From the NCBI RefSeq assembly GCF_002813325.1, contig NZ_PHUG01000001.1, positions 5,146,001-5,210,000 on the forward strand: 64,000 bases of DNA, written 5' to 3'. The DNA is from Janthinobacterium sp. 64 (GTDB lineage Bacteria; Pseudomonadota; Gammaproteobacteria; Burkholderiales; Burkholderiaceae_D). Below, piece after piece: positions 1 through 7,824 of the stretch (position 1 is its first letter; every line of letters begins with the position of its first letter). The position numbers and the translations under genes are program-made. The notes below the pieces were generated by a model, which searched no databases, was not told the origin of the DNA, and was given only the letters and a program-made list of their open reading frames with translations.

Positions 1-1
1 G

Positions 2-460
2 ACGGAAGAGGTGATGGGCGCCTTCTTCACGCCGGCCGAACAGCGCGGCGCGCAGGCGGCCGCCGCCGTGCAATTGTCCGATAGCCTGGTCGACGAATTG
101 CTGGCCGCCGACGTGCTGGTGCTGGCCGCGCCCATGTACAACTTTTCCGTACCGTCGACCCTGAAGGCGTGGATCGACCACGTGGCGCGCGCGGGCCGCA
201 CCTTCCAATACACGGCAAATGGCCCCGTCGGCCTGGCCACGGGCAAGAAAGCCGTGATTTTCACGGCCAGCGGCGGCGTCTACAGCGAAGGGCCTGGCGC
301 CGCGTATGACTACCTGAGCACCTATCTGCGCACGGCGCTGGGCTTCATCGGCATCACCGACATCGAGTTCGTGCAGGCCGAAGGCGTGGCCATGGGCGAG
401 GATGCCGTCGCCAGCGCGATCGCCAAGGGCCGCGCCTCGATCGAAGCCCTGGCTGCCTGA
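2..460 (+). CDS. azoR: FMN-dependent NADH-azoreductase, C-terminal part (5' end outside window)
   Basis: The reading frame is open from the window edge and ends at TGA, so only the C-terminal ~152 residues are seen. The segment LVLAAPMYNFSVPSTLKAWI is the hallmark flavin-binding stretch of the AzoR/flavodoxin-like family, and the later TASGGVYSEGPGAAYDYL matches the second FMN-contact loop. Enzymes of this family use NAD(P)H and FMN to reduce azo compounds and quinones in the cytoplasm. The usual family length is about 200 residues, so roughly 50 N-terminal residues are missing to the left. No operon partner is visible downstream; an inverted repeat follows 20 bases after the stop. Confidence 0.88.
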   Translation, partial: TEEVMGAFFTPAEQRGAQAAAAVQLSDSLVDELLAADVLVLAAPMYNFSVPSTLKAWIDHVARAGRTFQYTANGPVGLATGKKAVIFTASGGVYSEGPGAAYDYLSTYLRTALGFIGITDIEFVQAEGVAMGEDAVASAIAKGRASIEALAA

Positions 461-479
461 AGCAAGCCTTCAGAGGAGC

Positions 480-501
480 TGTCAATCTGACATGATTGAC
501 A
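480..501. promoter_or_regulatory. Perfect 8-bp inverted repeat after azoR
   Basis: TGTCAATC (480-487) and GATTGACA (494-501) are exact inverted copies separated by six bases. There is no T-run, so it is a poor intrinsic terminator. A regulator-binding dyad or a weak hairpin are both possible. The remaining bases up to 648 show no gene. Confidence 0.4.
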
Positions 502-648
502 TAAGCTTGCCAGCGGCACGCCCCGTGCCAGCCTGGCGAGCGGTTCGCCATGACAACGTCATCGAGCGCGAACGACAGCGTACTCCAGCGTGCCACCCGC
601 GTTCAGTACAGGGTTGCCAGCAAGAATTTTTTCGCATCGTCTATACTT

Positions 649-753
649 TCAGCTTGCACAAGTAGATAGCCAGACAAGTGTGGCTGCACCGGCCTGCCCG
701 TTGCAAGCAAATACTTGCGTGTCGTCATGCATGTGGATGATGTAGTCATTCAT
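649..753 (-). CDS. Possible small protein, 34 aa
   Basis: A short frame beginning MNDYIIHMHDDTQVFACNG starts at ATG 753 and is preceded by a strong AGGAG ribosome binding site seven bases upstream (on the minus strand, aggagaaaagg before the ATG). It ends ...WLSTCAS. The frame could extend upstream to 888, but the ribosome site decides for the internal ATG. There is no recognisable domain; His and Asp cluster near the N-terminus. The GC-rich host style and clear ribosome site argue for a real small gene, but no family is recognised. Confidence 0.4.
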   Translation of the reverse strand: MNDYIIHMHDDTQVFACNGQAGAATLVWLSTCAS

Positions 754-889
754 CCTTTTCTCCTGTGCCGCGTGATAAAAAGAGAGCTGAATTGAGTATC
801 CTGAGCAATCGCGAGCGCATGGTTTTACCCTCACCGCGTCAGTCCGTAGAGACAAGCTGTCCGGCCATGTCATTTTTGGAGCGCACATC

Positions 890-1144
890 GTGCCGATAAA
901 GTATGTTGATTTTTATGAAGTGAATTACACGGCAGAGCGCTTGCCCGGCTGCAAATTATGGGGCGCATACGTCGCCATCTATGCCCCCTCGTCCAACCCC
1001 ATGCACCGGGTGAATCTGCTGCGCAAGCGCCGGGTGTCGGCCGACCACCAGTTTGCAACGGAAGCGGACGCCATGGCGGAAGCGGGCGAGGTGGCCGTCA
1101 AGCTGGTCGAGCGGCGCCGGCGCCGCTATGTCTTCCATCCCTGA
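890..1144 (+). CDS. Hypothetical protein, 84 aa, GTG start
   Basis: The frame starts with GTG at 890, preceded by GGAG about nine bases upstream. The product (MPIKYVDFYEVNYTAERLPG...) is small, mixed alpha/beta by eye, with a very basic C-terminal stretch of four consecutive arginines (VERRRRRYVFHP). No signal peptide or membrane segment is visible. It looks like a lineage-specific cytoplasmic protein; no function can be assigned. The overlapping long frame from 1053 is explained by the downstream nicotinamidase-like gene, whose real start is at 1260. Confidence 0.6.
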   Translation: MPIKYVDFYEVNYTAERLPGCKLWGAYVAIYAPSSNPMHRVNLLRKRRVSADHQFATEADAMAEAGEVAVKLVERRRRRYVFHP

Positions 1145-1259
1145 CCTGACTTGTCCAGGCGCAAGTTATTGCGATTTGCAAGGTGTATGGCGGCTCCCGG
1201 ATTGGCGTGATGGCGATGTTGCCATTATCATGCAATACCCGCCACGCACGAGGACCGCC

Positions 1260-2123
1260 ATGAAACGCCAGCTGCACCTGCTCGTCATCGATCCGCAAAA
1301 CGACTTTTGCGACTTGCCCGCTACCTGGCTGCCACCGGATGCCGCACCGGCCCTGGCCGTGCCCGGCGCCCACGCCGACATGCTGCGTGTGGCGCAGCTG
1401 ATCCGTGAAGGGGGCGGCGGGCTGACGCAGATCAGCGTGACCCTCGACGCCCACCACCGCTACGACATCGCCCATCCCGCCTTCTGGCGCACGGGCGATG
1501 GCGGCCCCGTTGCGCCATTTACGCAGATCAGCGCGCAGCAGGTGCGCGACCGCCTTTTTCTGCCCGCCGCCAGCGGCGCCTTGCCGCGTGTGCTGGCCTA
1601 CCTCGATGCCTTGCAGCAAGCGGGGCGCTATCAATTGATGGTGTGGCCCGTGCATTGCGAGATCGGCAGCTGGGGCCAGAATATCCACGCGGCCGTGCGC
1701 GCCGCCTACAACGCCTGGGAAGTGGCCAACTTGCAAGTGGTGGCCAAGCTGAGCAAGGGTTCGAATCCGTGGACCGAGCATTACTCGGCCGTCATGGCCG
1801 AAGTGCCCGACGCGCAGGATGCGGCCACCCAGCTCAACCGCGCCTTCCTCGACACCTTGCTGCCGGCGCAGCAGATGTATGTCACGGGCGAGGCGGGCAG
1901 CCACTGCGTGAAAGCCAGCACCGAGCATATCGCCGACTATCTGCAAGCCCAGCAAGGCAAGCCGGCCCTGTCGCGCCTGGTGCTGCTGACGGACTGCATG
2001 AGCCCCGTCACGGGCTTCGAAGCGCAGCAGCGCGACTTCCTGGCCGCCATGCACGAGCGCGGTGCGCGGCTGGCCACGTCCGCCGAGGTCGTGCCCGAGT
2101 TGCAGGCCAATGCGCTGGCCTGA
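1260..2123 (+). CDS. Nicotinamidase/isochorismatase-family hydrolase
   Basis: The product is 287 aa. ATG 1260 is preceded by GAGGA; the longer frame from 1053 runs through the previous gene and is not used. The catalytic triad of the cysteine-hydrolase family is visible: Asp in LLVIDPQNDFC near the N-terminus, Lys in AKLSKGSNP, and Cys in GEAGSHCVKAS. The metal-binding Asp-His-His set appears in TLDAHHRYDIAHPAFW, and WPVHCEIGSWGQNIH matches the family WPVHC loop. Nicotinamidases hydrolyse nicotinamide to nicotinate. The gene lies 77 bases before pncB, whose enzyme uses nicotinate, so NAD salvage is the likely role. It is longer than E. coli PncA (about 213 aa), so a related amide substrate cannot be excluded. 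Confidence 0.8.
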   Translation: MKRQLHLLVIDPQNDFCDLPATWLPPDAAPALAVPGAHADMLRVAQLIREGGGGLTQISVTLDAHHRYDIAHPAFWRTGDGGPVAPFTQISAQQVRDRLFLPAASGALPRVLAYLDALQQAGRYQLMVWPVHCEIGSWGQNIHAAVRAAYNAWEVANLQVVAKLSKGSNPWTEHYSAVMAEVPDAQDAATQLNRAFLDTLLPAQQMYVTGEAGSHCVKASTEHIADYLQAQQGKPALSRLVLLTDCMSPVTGFEAQQRDFLAAMHERGARLATSAEVVPELQANALA

Positions 2124-2860
2124 GCCATTGTTGAGCTTGCCCTGCTGAAATGCTTGCGGTGGCGTACTATTCTGGCTTCAGGAAGTTGGAGAAAACACAC
2201 ATGACCCCGATAGTGCGCAGTTTGCTGGAAACCGATCTGTATAAATTTACAATGTGGCAAGCCTTGCTGCACGGTCATCCGAATACCCATACCGAATACG
2301 AATTTGTCTGCCGCAACGCCACCGCCTTTCCCCTCGCCGAGCTGAAGGGCGAGCTGGAAGAACAGCTCGACCACCTGTGCTCGATGTCGTTTGCGGACGA
2401 CGAGCTGGCCTATTTGCGCACGCTACGCTTCATGAAGAGCGACTTCGTCGACTTTTTGACGGTGTTCCGCTTCCAGCGCAAGTTCATCGACGTCAGCACC
2501 GATGGCGACACCCTGCTGGTGCACGCGGCCGGGCCGCAGGTGCACGTGATGGGTTTCGAGATTTTCGTGCTGTACATCATCAATGAACTGTATTTCCGCC
2601 GCTTCGACCTCGATGCGGCCATGCGCGAAGGGCGCCACCGCCTGGGCTTGAAAGTGGAAGCCGTCAAGGCATTCGGCAAGCTGCCGCGGCGCAAACACCC
2701 GTTTGAATTTTCCGACTTCGGCGTGCGCCGGCGCTTTTCCGGCGCCTGGCACGACGAAGTGGTGCAACGGCTGGCGCAGGACGTACCCGAATATTTCAAG
2801 GGCACGTCGAATGTCTACCTGGCGAAAAAGCTCGGTATCGTGCCGATCGGCACCATGGCG

Positions 2861-2869
2861 CATGAATAC
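2861..2869 (+). other. Left attachment site (attL core)
   Basis: CATGAATAC encodes His-Glu-Tyr of host PncB (residues 221-223). It pairs with CATAAATAC at 46460-46468; the last five bases AATAC are identical. Family alignment by eye switches from pncB to non-pncB directly after this site on the left and the reverse on the right. The exchange therefore lies within these bases. Confidence 0.82.
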
Positions 2870-2870
2870 T

Positions 2871-2893
2871 TTTATCAATCATGGAACTGTTCA
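2871..2893 (+). repeat. Left terminal inverted repeat of the island
   Basis: Starts TTTAT, contains ATGGA at 2881-2885 and ends TGTTCA at 2888-2893. It matches the reverse complement of 46443-46465 at 17 of 23 positions without gaps. It is probably one of the recombinase binding arms. Confidence 0.7.
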
Positions 2894-3011
2894 CCAAAAC
2901 CGCGGCTAGGGGCGAAAAACGTTGAGGTGCCAGGTGGTATGCACGCTGTTATGTGTGCTGTCGAGCCGACTGTTCATTTGCACTAACCTCACCTAAAAGA
3001 AAGATTTGTTC

Positions 3012-4223
3012 ATGAGCAGTCCTACCTTTGTTCCTGTTGTTTCGTCTTTACTCGAGAACGACCTATACAAGTTCACGATGTGGCAGGCGCTACTGCACAG
3101 TCATCCTGCTGCGCATGCGGAGTATGAGTTCACCTGCCGTAACAAGCCTCAGTACGCGCTGTCGGAGCTTGCCGATGAGCTTAACCACCAACTGGACCAT
3201 CTCTGTACGCTTCGGTTTAGCGAGGAGGAGTTGGACTACTTGCGCGGTCTCCGCTTCATCAAGCCTGACTTCGTTGATTTTCTTTCTCTGTTCCATTTAC
3301 AGCGCAAGTTCATTACTGTTAGTACGGAAGGCGAGCATCTGCGCGTGCACGCAGTTGGCCCGATGGTGCACACGATGCCCTTCGAGATATTCGTTCTGCA
3401 GATAGTTAATGAAATTTACTTCCGGCGGTTCGATGACGCGCAGTTGATGGAGGAGGGCGTAACAAGGCTGCTTCTCAAGGTTGACCTCATCAAGAAGCGC
3501 GTGAAGGAACTAGCGACTAATCGCCCACACCCATTCGAGTTCTTCGATTTTGGTTTACGTCGTCGGTTCTCGGCCAAGATGCAAGACATAGTTGTATCGA
3601 CGCTTGCACACGAGCTACCTGAACATTTTAAGGGGACATCCAACGTTCACCTTGCACGCAAATACAATCTCGTCCCGATTGGTACACATGCGCACGAATG
3701 GTTCGGTCTGTTCCAAGCGCAGGCGACCGTTCGGCTTCGCAACTTCCAAAGAGCCGCGCTTCAGGCTTGGGTTGACGAGTACCGCGGTGACCTTGGCACT
3801 GCTTTGACGGACATGATTGGTATGGATGCGTTTCTTAGCGACTTTGACCTCTATTTTGCGAAACTGTTCGACTCTCTTCGTCACGACAGTGGCGACCCCG
3901 TGGCATGGGGGGAAAAGGCTCTAGCGCACTATGCGAAGCTGAAAATTGACGCCAACACAAAGCGACTTGTGTTCTCGGACGGTCTGGACGTAGACAGGGC
4001 ATTCGAGCTATACGACCACTTTGTTGACAGGACGATGATGGGCTTTGGTATTGGAACGAACCTGACAAATGATATGGGAGTTCCTGCGCTCAGTATTGTG
4101 ATGAAGCTAGTGGGTTGCAATGGGCAGCCAGTCTGCAAAATATCTGACAATCCGGATAAGACAAGTTGCAGTGACCCGACGTTCGTTGCCTATCTTCGCC
4201 AGATTTTTGATAAGCCGGCTTGA
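3012..4223 (+). CDS. pncB: Island-borne nicotinate phosphoribosyltransferase (replacement copy)
   Basis: A complete 403-aa PncB starts at ATG 3012 (a purine-rich AAAGAAAG lies upstream; the TTG at 3006 is less likely). It converts nicotinate and PRPP to nicotinate mononucleotide with ATP in the cytoplasm. Family segments run through the whole length: [73 protein letters not shown]. By eye it matches the host fragments at roughly three quarters of residues, but the DNA differs greatly, with much lower GC and other codons. It lies in line with the host pncB promoter. At the island target site it reads CAC GAA TGG (3693-3701) instead of CAT GAA TAC. It most likely restores NAD salvage to the carrier. 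Confidence 0.93.
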   Translation: MSSPTFVPVVSSLLENDLYKFTMWQALLHSHPAAHAEYEFTCRNKPQYALSELADELNHQLDHLCTLRFSEEELDYLRGLRFIKPDFVDFLSLFHLQRKFITVSTEGEHLRVHAVGPMVHTMPFEIFVLQIVNEIYFRRFDDAQLMEEGVTRLLLKVDLIKKRVKELATNRPHPFEFFDFGLRRRFSAKMQDIVVSTLAHELPEHFKGTSNVHLARKYNLVPIGTHAHEWFGLFQAQATVRLRNFQRAALQAWVDEYRGDLGTALTDMIGMDAFLSDFDLYFAKLFDSLRHDSGDPVAWGEKALAHYAKLKIDANTKRLVFSDGLDVDRAFELYDHFVDRTMMGFGIGTNLTNDMGVPALSIVMKLVGCNGQPVCKISDNPDKTSCSDPTFVAYLRQIFDKPA

Positions 4224-4266
4224 CCAAGTTCCACTAGGTTAGAGGTAGCTGCGCAAATGGAGCAGG

Positions 4267-4557
4267 CTACCTGATGAAGGGGGCCTCGTAAGGCTGGCAG
4301 AGAGCTTCCGGCCAGCTAGTTTCTTGCGGCCATTGCTTAAGCTCGTGTGCACGCCAGCGCAGCAAAAGTGAACCTATTGTGTGCATCTTGGGTGACTCGC
4401 TCTTGATGGCTCTGATATTTAGTTTGATTATGTGCGTGCTCTGGCCTAGCAGCAGAGCCAGTTGTTGGCTATTGAGATACGTCGAAATTGCTTCCTCACT
4501 TTTCGCAGCTTTGCGTGGCTGCCTCTGCGTTTGATGAGTGTAGCTATTTTGGCTCAC
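4267..4557 (-). CDS. Small HTH protein, AlpA/excisionase-like, GTG start
   Basis: A 96-aa frame starts with GTG at 4557, seven bases after the stop of the SRAP gene, inside the sequence GAGGTGAGC that also offers ribosome-site character. The longer frame to 4740 would overlap the SRAP gene and is unlikely. The middle (YLNSQQLALLLGQSTHIIK, then IGSLLLRWRAHELKQW) has the look of an excisionase/MerR-type winged helix-turn-helix: a recognition helix followed by a basic wing and an Arg/Trp-rich helix. It is likely translated with the SRAP gene. Its place next to the left end would suit a recombination directionality factor, but this is inference. The call rests on pattern alone. Confidence 0.5.
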   Translation of the reverse strand: MSQNSYTHQTQRQPRKAAKSEEAISTYLNSQQLALLLGQSTHIIKLNIRAIKSESPKMHTIGSLLLRWRAHELKQWPQETSWPEALCQPYEAPFIR

Positions 4558-4564
4558 CTCATAT

Positions 4565-5365
4565 TTAAAACAGCGAAGCTTGCGGTGCGCCTTGAGGTTC
4601 TGGACTAGGAGGTTCAGCATCTTTGACTTCATCATCATCCAATGCTTCCTTCGGTGCCGGGAACGCGCGCAGCTCTGTCTCCGTACGCAACTCGATGAGG
4701 ACTCGTGCAAACTCGGGATTCGTCGAGCTAAGCCAATCATCGTAATATTCCGGCCGAAGAATTGCTACGCCTCGTTTCTCTTCCCCTGGCCGATGGAATC
4801 GCTTGAGTAATGGGTGGTCGTCAGCATTCAATGTGAAGTGAGCAAAGCTGTGAGTGATGGTGCCATCTTTCTCTTCCCAAGTTCGCCACATCCCAGGCAG
4901 CCCGATAGGCTCTGCGCCTGCGAGCTCGATTGCCCAGCGCTCGTGCAAGCCTGTTTCCCAGTTCGGTTCGAATACCTTTAGCGCGGGCACGATGCACAGC
5001 TGCTGCTGCAGCCAAAACCGCTTGTAGTTGAGCTTGCTCCCAACTTCTTCCGCGCGCGCGTTCATCGTGTCCATCCGAATGCGTGGAGGCTCCGGTGTCG
5101 GCTTCCCTTGAGTCAGAGCCTTTGCTACCTTCGTGTCAAATTTAGCTTTTTCTTCTGGCGTCAGCTTCTTGAGTGGGCGATGACGTTGCGGCACAAAGCC
5201 ATAGGAACCAACTAGGCCTTTTCGGTTTCCCTGGTCGTCGTGGACAATAAACGGCGCTAAACGGTCTTTGTAGATTTCATCGCGCCATTCGTCGTCCACT
5301 TCGATAGGCGTGCGGAACCAGTCGAACGAAATCTGCCGAGACACTGTGATGTAGTTGACGCACAT
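4565..5365 (-). CDS. SOS response-associated peptidase (SRAP, YedK/HMCES family)
   Basis: The 266-aa protein starts Met-Cys (MCVNYITV); after Met removal, Cys2 is the residue that links covalently to abasic sites in single-stranded DNA in this family. Other family marks are SYGFVPQ, the NARAEEV segment near residue 100, RFWLQQQLCIVPALKVFEP, and the late THSFAHFTLNAD with a conserved His. The start is fixed because Cys must be residue 2. The C-terminal ~40 residues are acidic and Pro-rich and go beyond the domain. SRAP genes are often found with imu mutasome genes, and here the mutasome lies on the same strand a few kilobases upstream. It probably protects abasic sites during error-prone repair. 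Confidence 0.85.
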   Translation of the reverse strand: MCVNYITVSRQISFDWFRTPIEVDDEWRDEIYKDRLAPFIVHDDQGNRKGLVGSYGFVPQRHRPLKKLTPEEKAKFDTKVAKALTQGKPTPEPPRIRMDTMNARAEEVGSKLNYKRFWLQQQLCIVPALKVFEPNWETGLHERWAIELAGAEPIGLPGMWRTWEEKDGTITHSFAHFTLNADDHPLLKRFHRPGEEKRGVAILRPEYYDDWLSSTNPEFARVLIELRTETELRAFPAPKEALDDDEVKDAEPPSPEPQGAPQASLF

Positions 5366-5497
5366 AAGTATTAAGGAATATCACGGGATGTGACATTCTA
5401 CAGCTTGCGCTCAGCTTACAAGCACCTGAACTAATCGAAATTAGGCTTCAGCCGCCCTAGTGCTTTCCAATCATGTGTACCGGTGGCTGAAACGAAA

Positions 5498-5725
5498 CTA
5501 AAGTAGCGCTTTAACTTGGGCGATGTCATATGCATCACCCGCAGCGACCGTAATTTTTTCAAGGATAGGGGCGGGATATTGTGCCGCTAACGTACCTTGA
5601 AGATAATTGTCAAAATGTTCGTAAAGCTCACCATCCGTCGCGGACGAGTCCGGTTTGTCCCCATCTTCAAAATCGAATGTGGATAGATAGTCGTCGAAAA
5701 CTTCTTTACCTGTTGGTATCGTCAT
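5498..5725 (-). CDS. Small acidic protein, partner of the OLD-like gene
   Basis: A 75-aa frame starts at ATG 5725 (MTIPTGKEVFDDYLSTF...). The ATG at 5737 is possible, but its own codons contain GGAG, correctly placed for the 5725 start. The protein is strongly acidic in the middle (FDFEDGDKPDSS), with a C-terminal helix ending AYDIAQVKALL. It lies 54 bases after the OLD-family gene on the same strand, so both are probably cotranscribed. No known domain is recognised; an accessory or inhibitory partner of the nuclease is possible. Confidence 0.6.
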   Translation of the reverse strand: MTIPTGKEVFDDYLSTFDFEDGDKPDSSATDGELYEHFDNYLQGTLAAQYPAPILEKITVAAGDAYDIAQVKALL

Positions 5726-5779
5726 GCTGTACTCCATTGATGGGTTTGTAGCGAAGCTTCATTCGGTAAGATAGGTTTG

Positions 5780-7648
5780 CTAGGCATCGTTCAATGCCTG
5801 TCCAATACGCCGTAGGAATGTGCGTACGGTATGCTCAGGGTCAGACTCTGTCAACATCTGGGGTGTCATCGAAGTAACGACGTCTCGATTGAGCTTTACC
5901 TTCACTCCGAGCTCGGCTTCGTGCCTCGCCCGAGCTTGCAATTTTCCCCAGTCTGTTCCATTCGAGGAGACGATAGATTGCGCGAGGCTCAGCGGTACAT
6001 CGGTGTGGGGGTGATGTGGAGTCCATTTGACCTCTGGCCAATGTTTTGCAATTGCTTCGAAATGGATGTAGTTTTCCATTTCGCGTGCGTCTGTATGGCT
6101 GGCGAAGCAATTTGGAAGCGCGTTGATTCGGTTTGCTGCGGCTTCATACCGTGGAGGAGCGGGAGCAGGTACATCCCTGTCGAAGAGATGGAACTCAGGT
6201 CTGTTTAGATTTCTAAAGCGTCCTACCCAATTTTCCAAGTTAGAGCCACCCAGTGGAATGAAAATAAGAATCCCATTTAGCTCTGCTTCATTCAGGTTCG
6301 GAATGTCCCCTTCTTCCGCTGCGAGAATTTGAGAAATTCCTCGTAGGAAGTTAATGTCGTTGGTCCCCTCTACTCCAATGAAGGCCTTCACCGAGTTGTC
6401 TGGAAGGACGCCTAGGTCTTTCACTGCACGTTGATAGACCTCTTCCTCACCTGTCAATAATGCTCGACCTCCGTCATCATTGCGGACTAGAAGGCGCACG
6501 GAGCGTATTGGTAATCCGCGGGCGAAAGCGGGATTGTGGGTCGTTATAATGACTTGGCACCCGGCCTGTTCTGATAGCTCTAGAAAAGCTCTCAAGAGTA
6601 GCCTTTGGTTATGAGGATGCTGGCTGGTCTCTGGCTCTTCAATAGCGTAGATAACTCCGGGTCCATTTGCTTCCCGATTTTTTCGTTCGGCCTGAGCGCG
6701 GAAAAAATTCAGCAGTATCATGCGCCGGACGCCACTGCCACGCTTATTCACTGGTATCGCTGACTCGTCCGTAAGAGCAATCTTGAAAGCTGCTGCCCAG
6801 TTGGGCCGCTGTACTGTAGGTTTGAGTTCCTTAGCAAGATTGGGGTCAATTTCTGCGAGTTTTGACACTGTAAGCGCTGCTACTTCAAGGACTGACTTTT
6901 CAACCGCCGCTCTCAGTTCTTCAAGTTTTGCTTCCTGCTGTTTCAATGCTTCTACCACGGCGGCTTTCATCGGGTCCTGTGCTTCAGAATCCTGGTCTGT
7001 GCTTGGCCTGTCGGCTTTGAACAGTGCAAAAACAGGAAGCTCAGCCCTTAGTTGGCTCCAGATTTGCTTATTGCCCTCTTTGCTTACGTCAAGGAGAGTC
7101 GTTTGCATTGCGAGCCCTCCATTTAATTGCGCGGCATGGTTCCACATCGCTCGCCGCAGTTGTGTGTTTATGTTTTTAGCTGTACCGGTCAGGTCGACCT
7201 TCAGCGCCTCAGCTGCCGCTTTCAGTTGCGTGTTTTTGAGTTCGTGGAGGTTGGTGAAACCTGCTGTTGCTGGATGGTTTGCACTCACATAGGTCCCCAC
7301 AAGTTTAGGAGTTTTAAGCGAGCCGTCGTAGACTTTGTGAATTTCCAACAACCCTTTCTCATTAGTTAGATATTCCTCCTGAAGGGAAGTGGGATAGGTT
7401 GCATCAAGGACGAGTTGCGAGGGAAGTTCACTGAATTCGCAAACGATGCGTACCTGGTTTCCAATTGAGTTCGCGTTGACGTCCCCAGCATCCGGTGCGC
7501 TGTCGTCGAAGAATATTTGCAACGCTTCAAGGAGGCTTGATTTGCCAACGTCATTTCGTCCGAGAACCGCTGTGAATCCACCCAACAAGAGTTCAGTCTC
7601 TTTTTCAAAGCAACGAAATCCTGTTACTCTGACGCTTTCAAGTCTCAT
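5780..7648 (-). CDS. OLD-family ATPase with TOPRIM nuclease domain
   Basis: The 622-aa protein starts at ATG 7648, preceded by AAGGAG six bases upstream; the frame to 7696 is not needed. It has an N-terminal ABC/SMC-type ATPase: Walker A GRNDVGKSS at residues 30-38, a signature-like GSGVRRMILL, Walker B YAIEEPETSQHP near 334, and a switch histidine in VIITTHNPAF. A TOPRIM domain follows: FIGVEGTNDINFLRG near 427, the acidic pair HLFDRDVP near 490 and REMENYIHFE. OLD proteins are DNA nucleases; some act against phage. No UvrD-like helicase partner is present, so this is not a Gabija pair; a stand-alone OLD or a small-partner variant fits better. Confidence 0.82.
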   Translation of the reverse strand: MRLESVRVTGFRCFEKETELLLGGFTAVLGRNDVGKSSLLEALQIFFDDSAPDAGDVNANSIGNQVRIVCEFSELPSQLVLDATYPTSLQEEYLTNEKGLLEIHKVYDGSLKTPKLVGTYVSANHPATAGFTNLHELKNTQLKAAAEALKVDLTGTAKNINTQLRRAMWNHAAQLNGGLAMQTTLLDVSKEGNKQIWSQLRAELPVFALFKADRPSTDQDSEAQDPMKAAVVEALKQQEAKLEELRAAVEKSVLEVAALTVSKLAEIDPNLAKELKPTVQRPNWAAAFKIALTDESAIPVNKRGSGVRRMILLNFFRAQAERKNREANGPGVIYAIEEPETSQHPHNQRLLLRAFLELSEQAGCQVIITTHNPAFARGLPIRSVRLLVRNDDGGRALLTGEEEVYQRAVKDLGVLPDNSVKAFIGVEGTNDINFLRGISQILAAEEGDIPNLNEAELNGILIFIPLGGSNLENWVGRFRNLNRPEFHLFDRDVPAPAPPRYEAAANRINALPNCFASHTDAREMENYIHFEAIAKHWPEVKWTPHHPHTDVPLSLAQSIVSSNGTDWGKLQARARHEAELGVKVKLNRDVVTSMTPQMLTESDPEHTVRTFLRRIGQALNDA

Positions 7649-7824
7649 GCTATCTCCTTGGCAGAGCTGCTCAATACTTCTCGAGGGAATCAGCAATTCC
7701 CAAAGGATAGCATTTTGATTTTATTGAAAATGCGTAAATTCTCACGGAAGGGAAGACGCGAGATATCCGCGCGTTTCGGTGTAGAGAGTTCGAGTATGGG
7801 CGTCTTCAGATGGCCGATGAACTT

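Larger units (their letters stand above)
2201..2986 (+). pseudogene. pncB: Host pncB, 5' part, cut by island insertion
   Basis: ATG 2201 has GGAG upstream. Codons 1-223 encode a normal nicotinate phosphoribosyltransferase N-terminus (ETDLYKFTMWQALL, FDFGVRRRFS-type segment, GTSNVYLAKK, GTMAHEY). At 2869 homology stops abruptly and 38 unrelated residues follow, encoded by the island end, before the stop at 2986. The rest of the gene lies at 46469-46990. Joining 2201-2869 to 46469-46990 gives an intact frame of 396 codons plus stop, the usual PncB length. The truncated 261-residue product lacks the C-terminal half and should be inactive. Its promoter and ribosome site remain intact and point into the replacement copy. 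Confidence 0.93.

Noticed and set aside
1098..2054. 318-codon frame opposite the nicotinamidase-like gene
   Set aside because: Shadow of a well-supported gene; composition is low in acidic residues and shows no domain.
5498..7648. Gabija system
   Set aside because: The OLD-like gene has no UvrD/GajB-like helicase neighbour.
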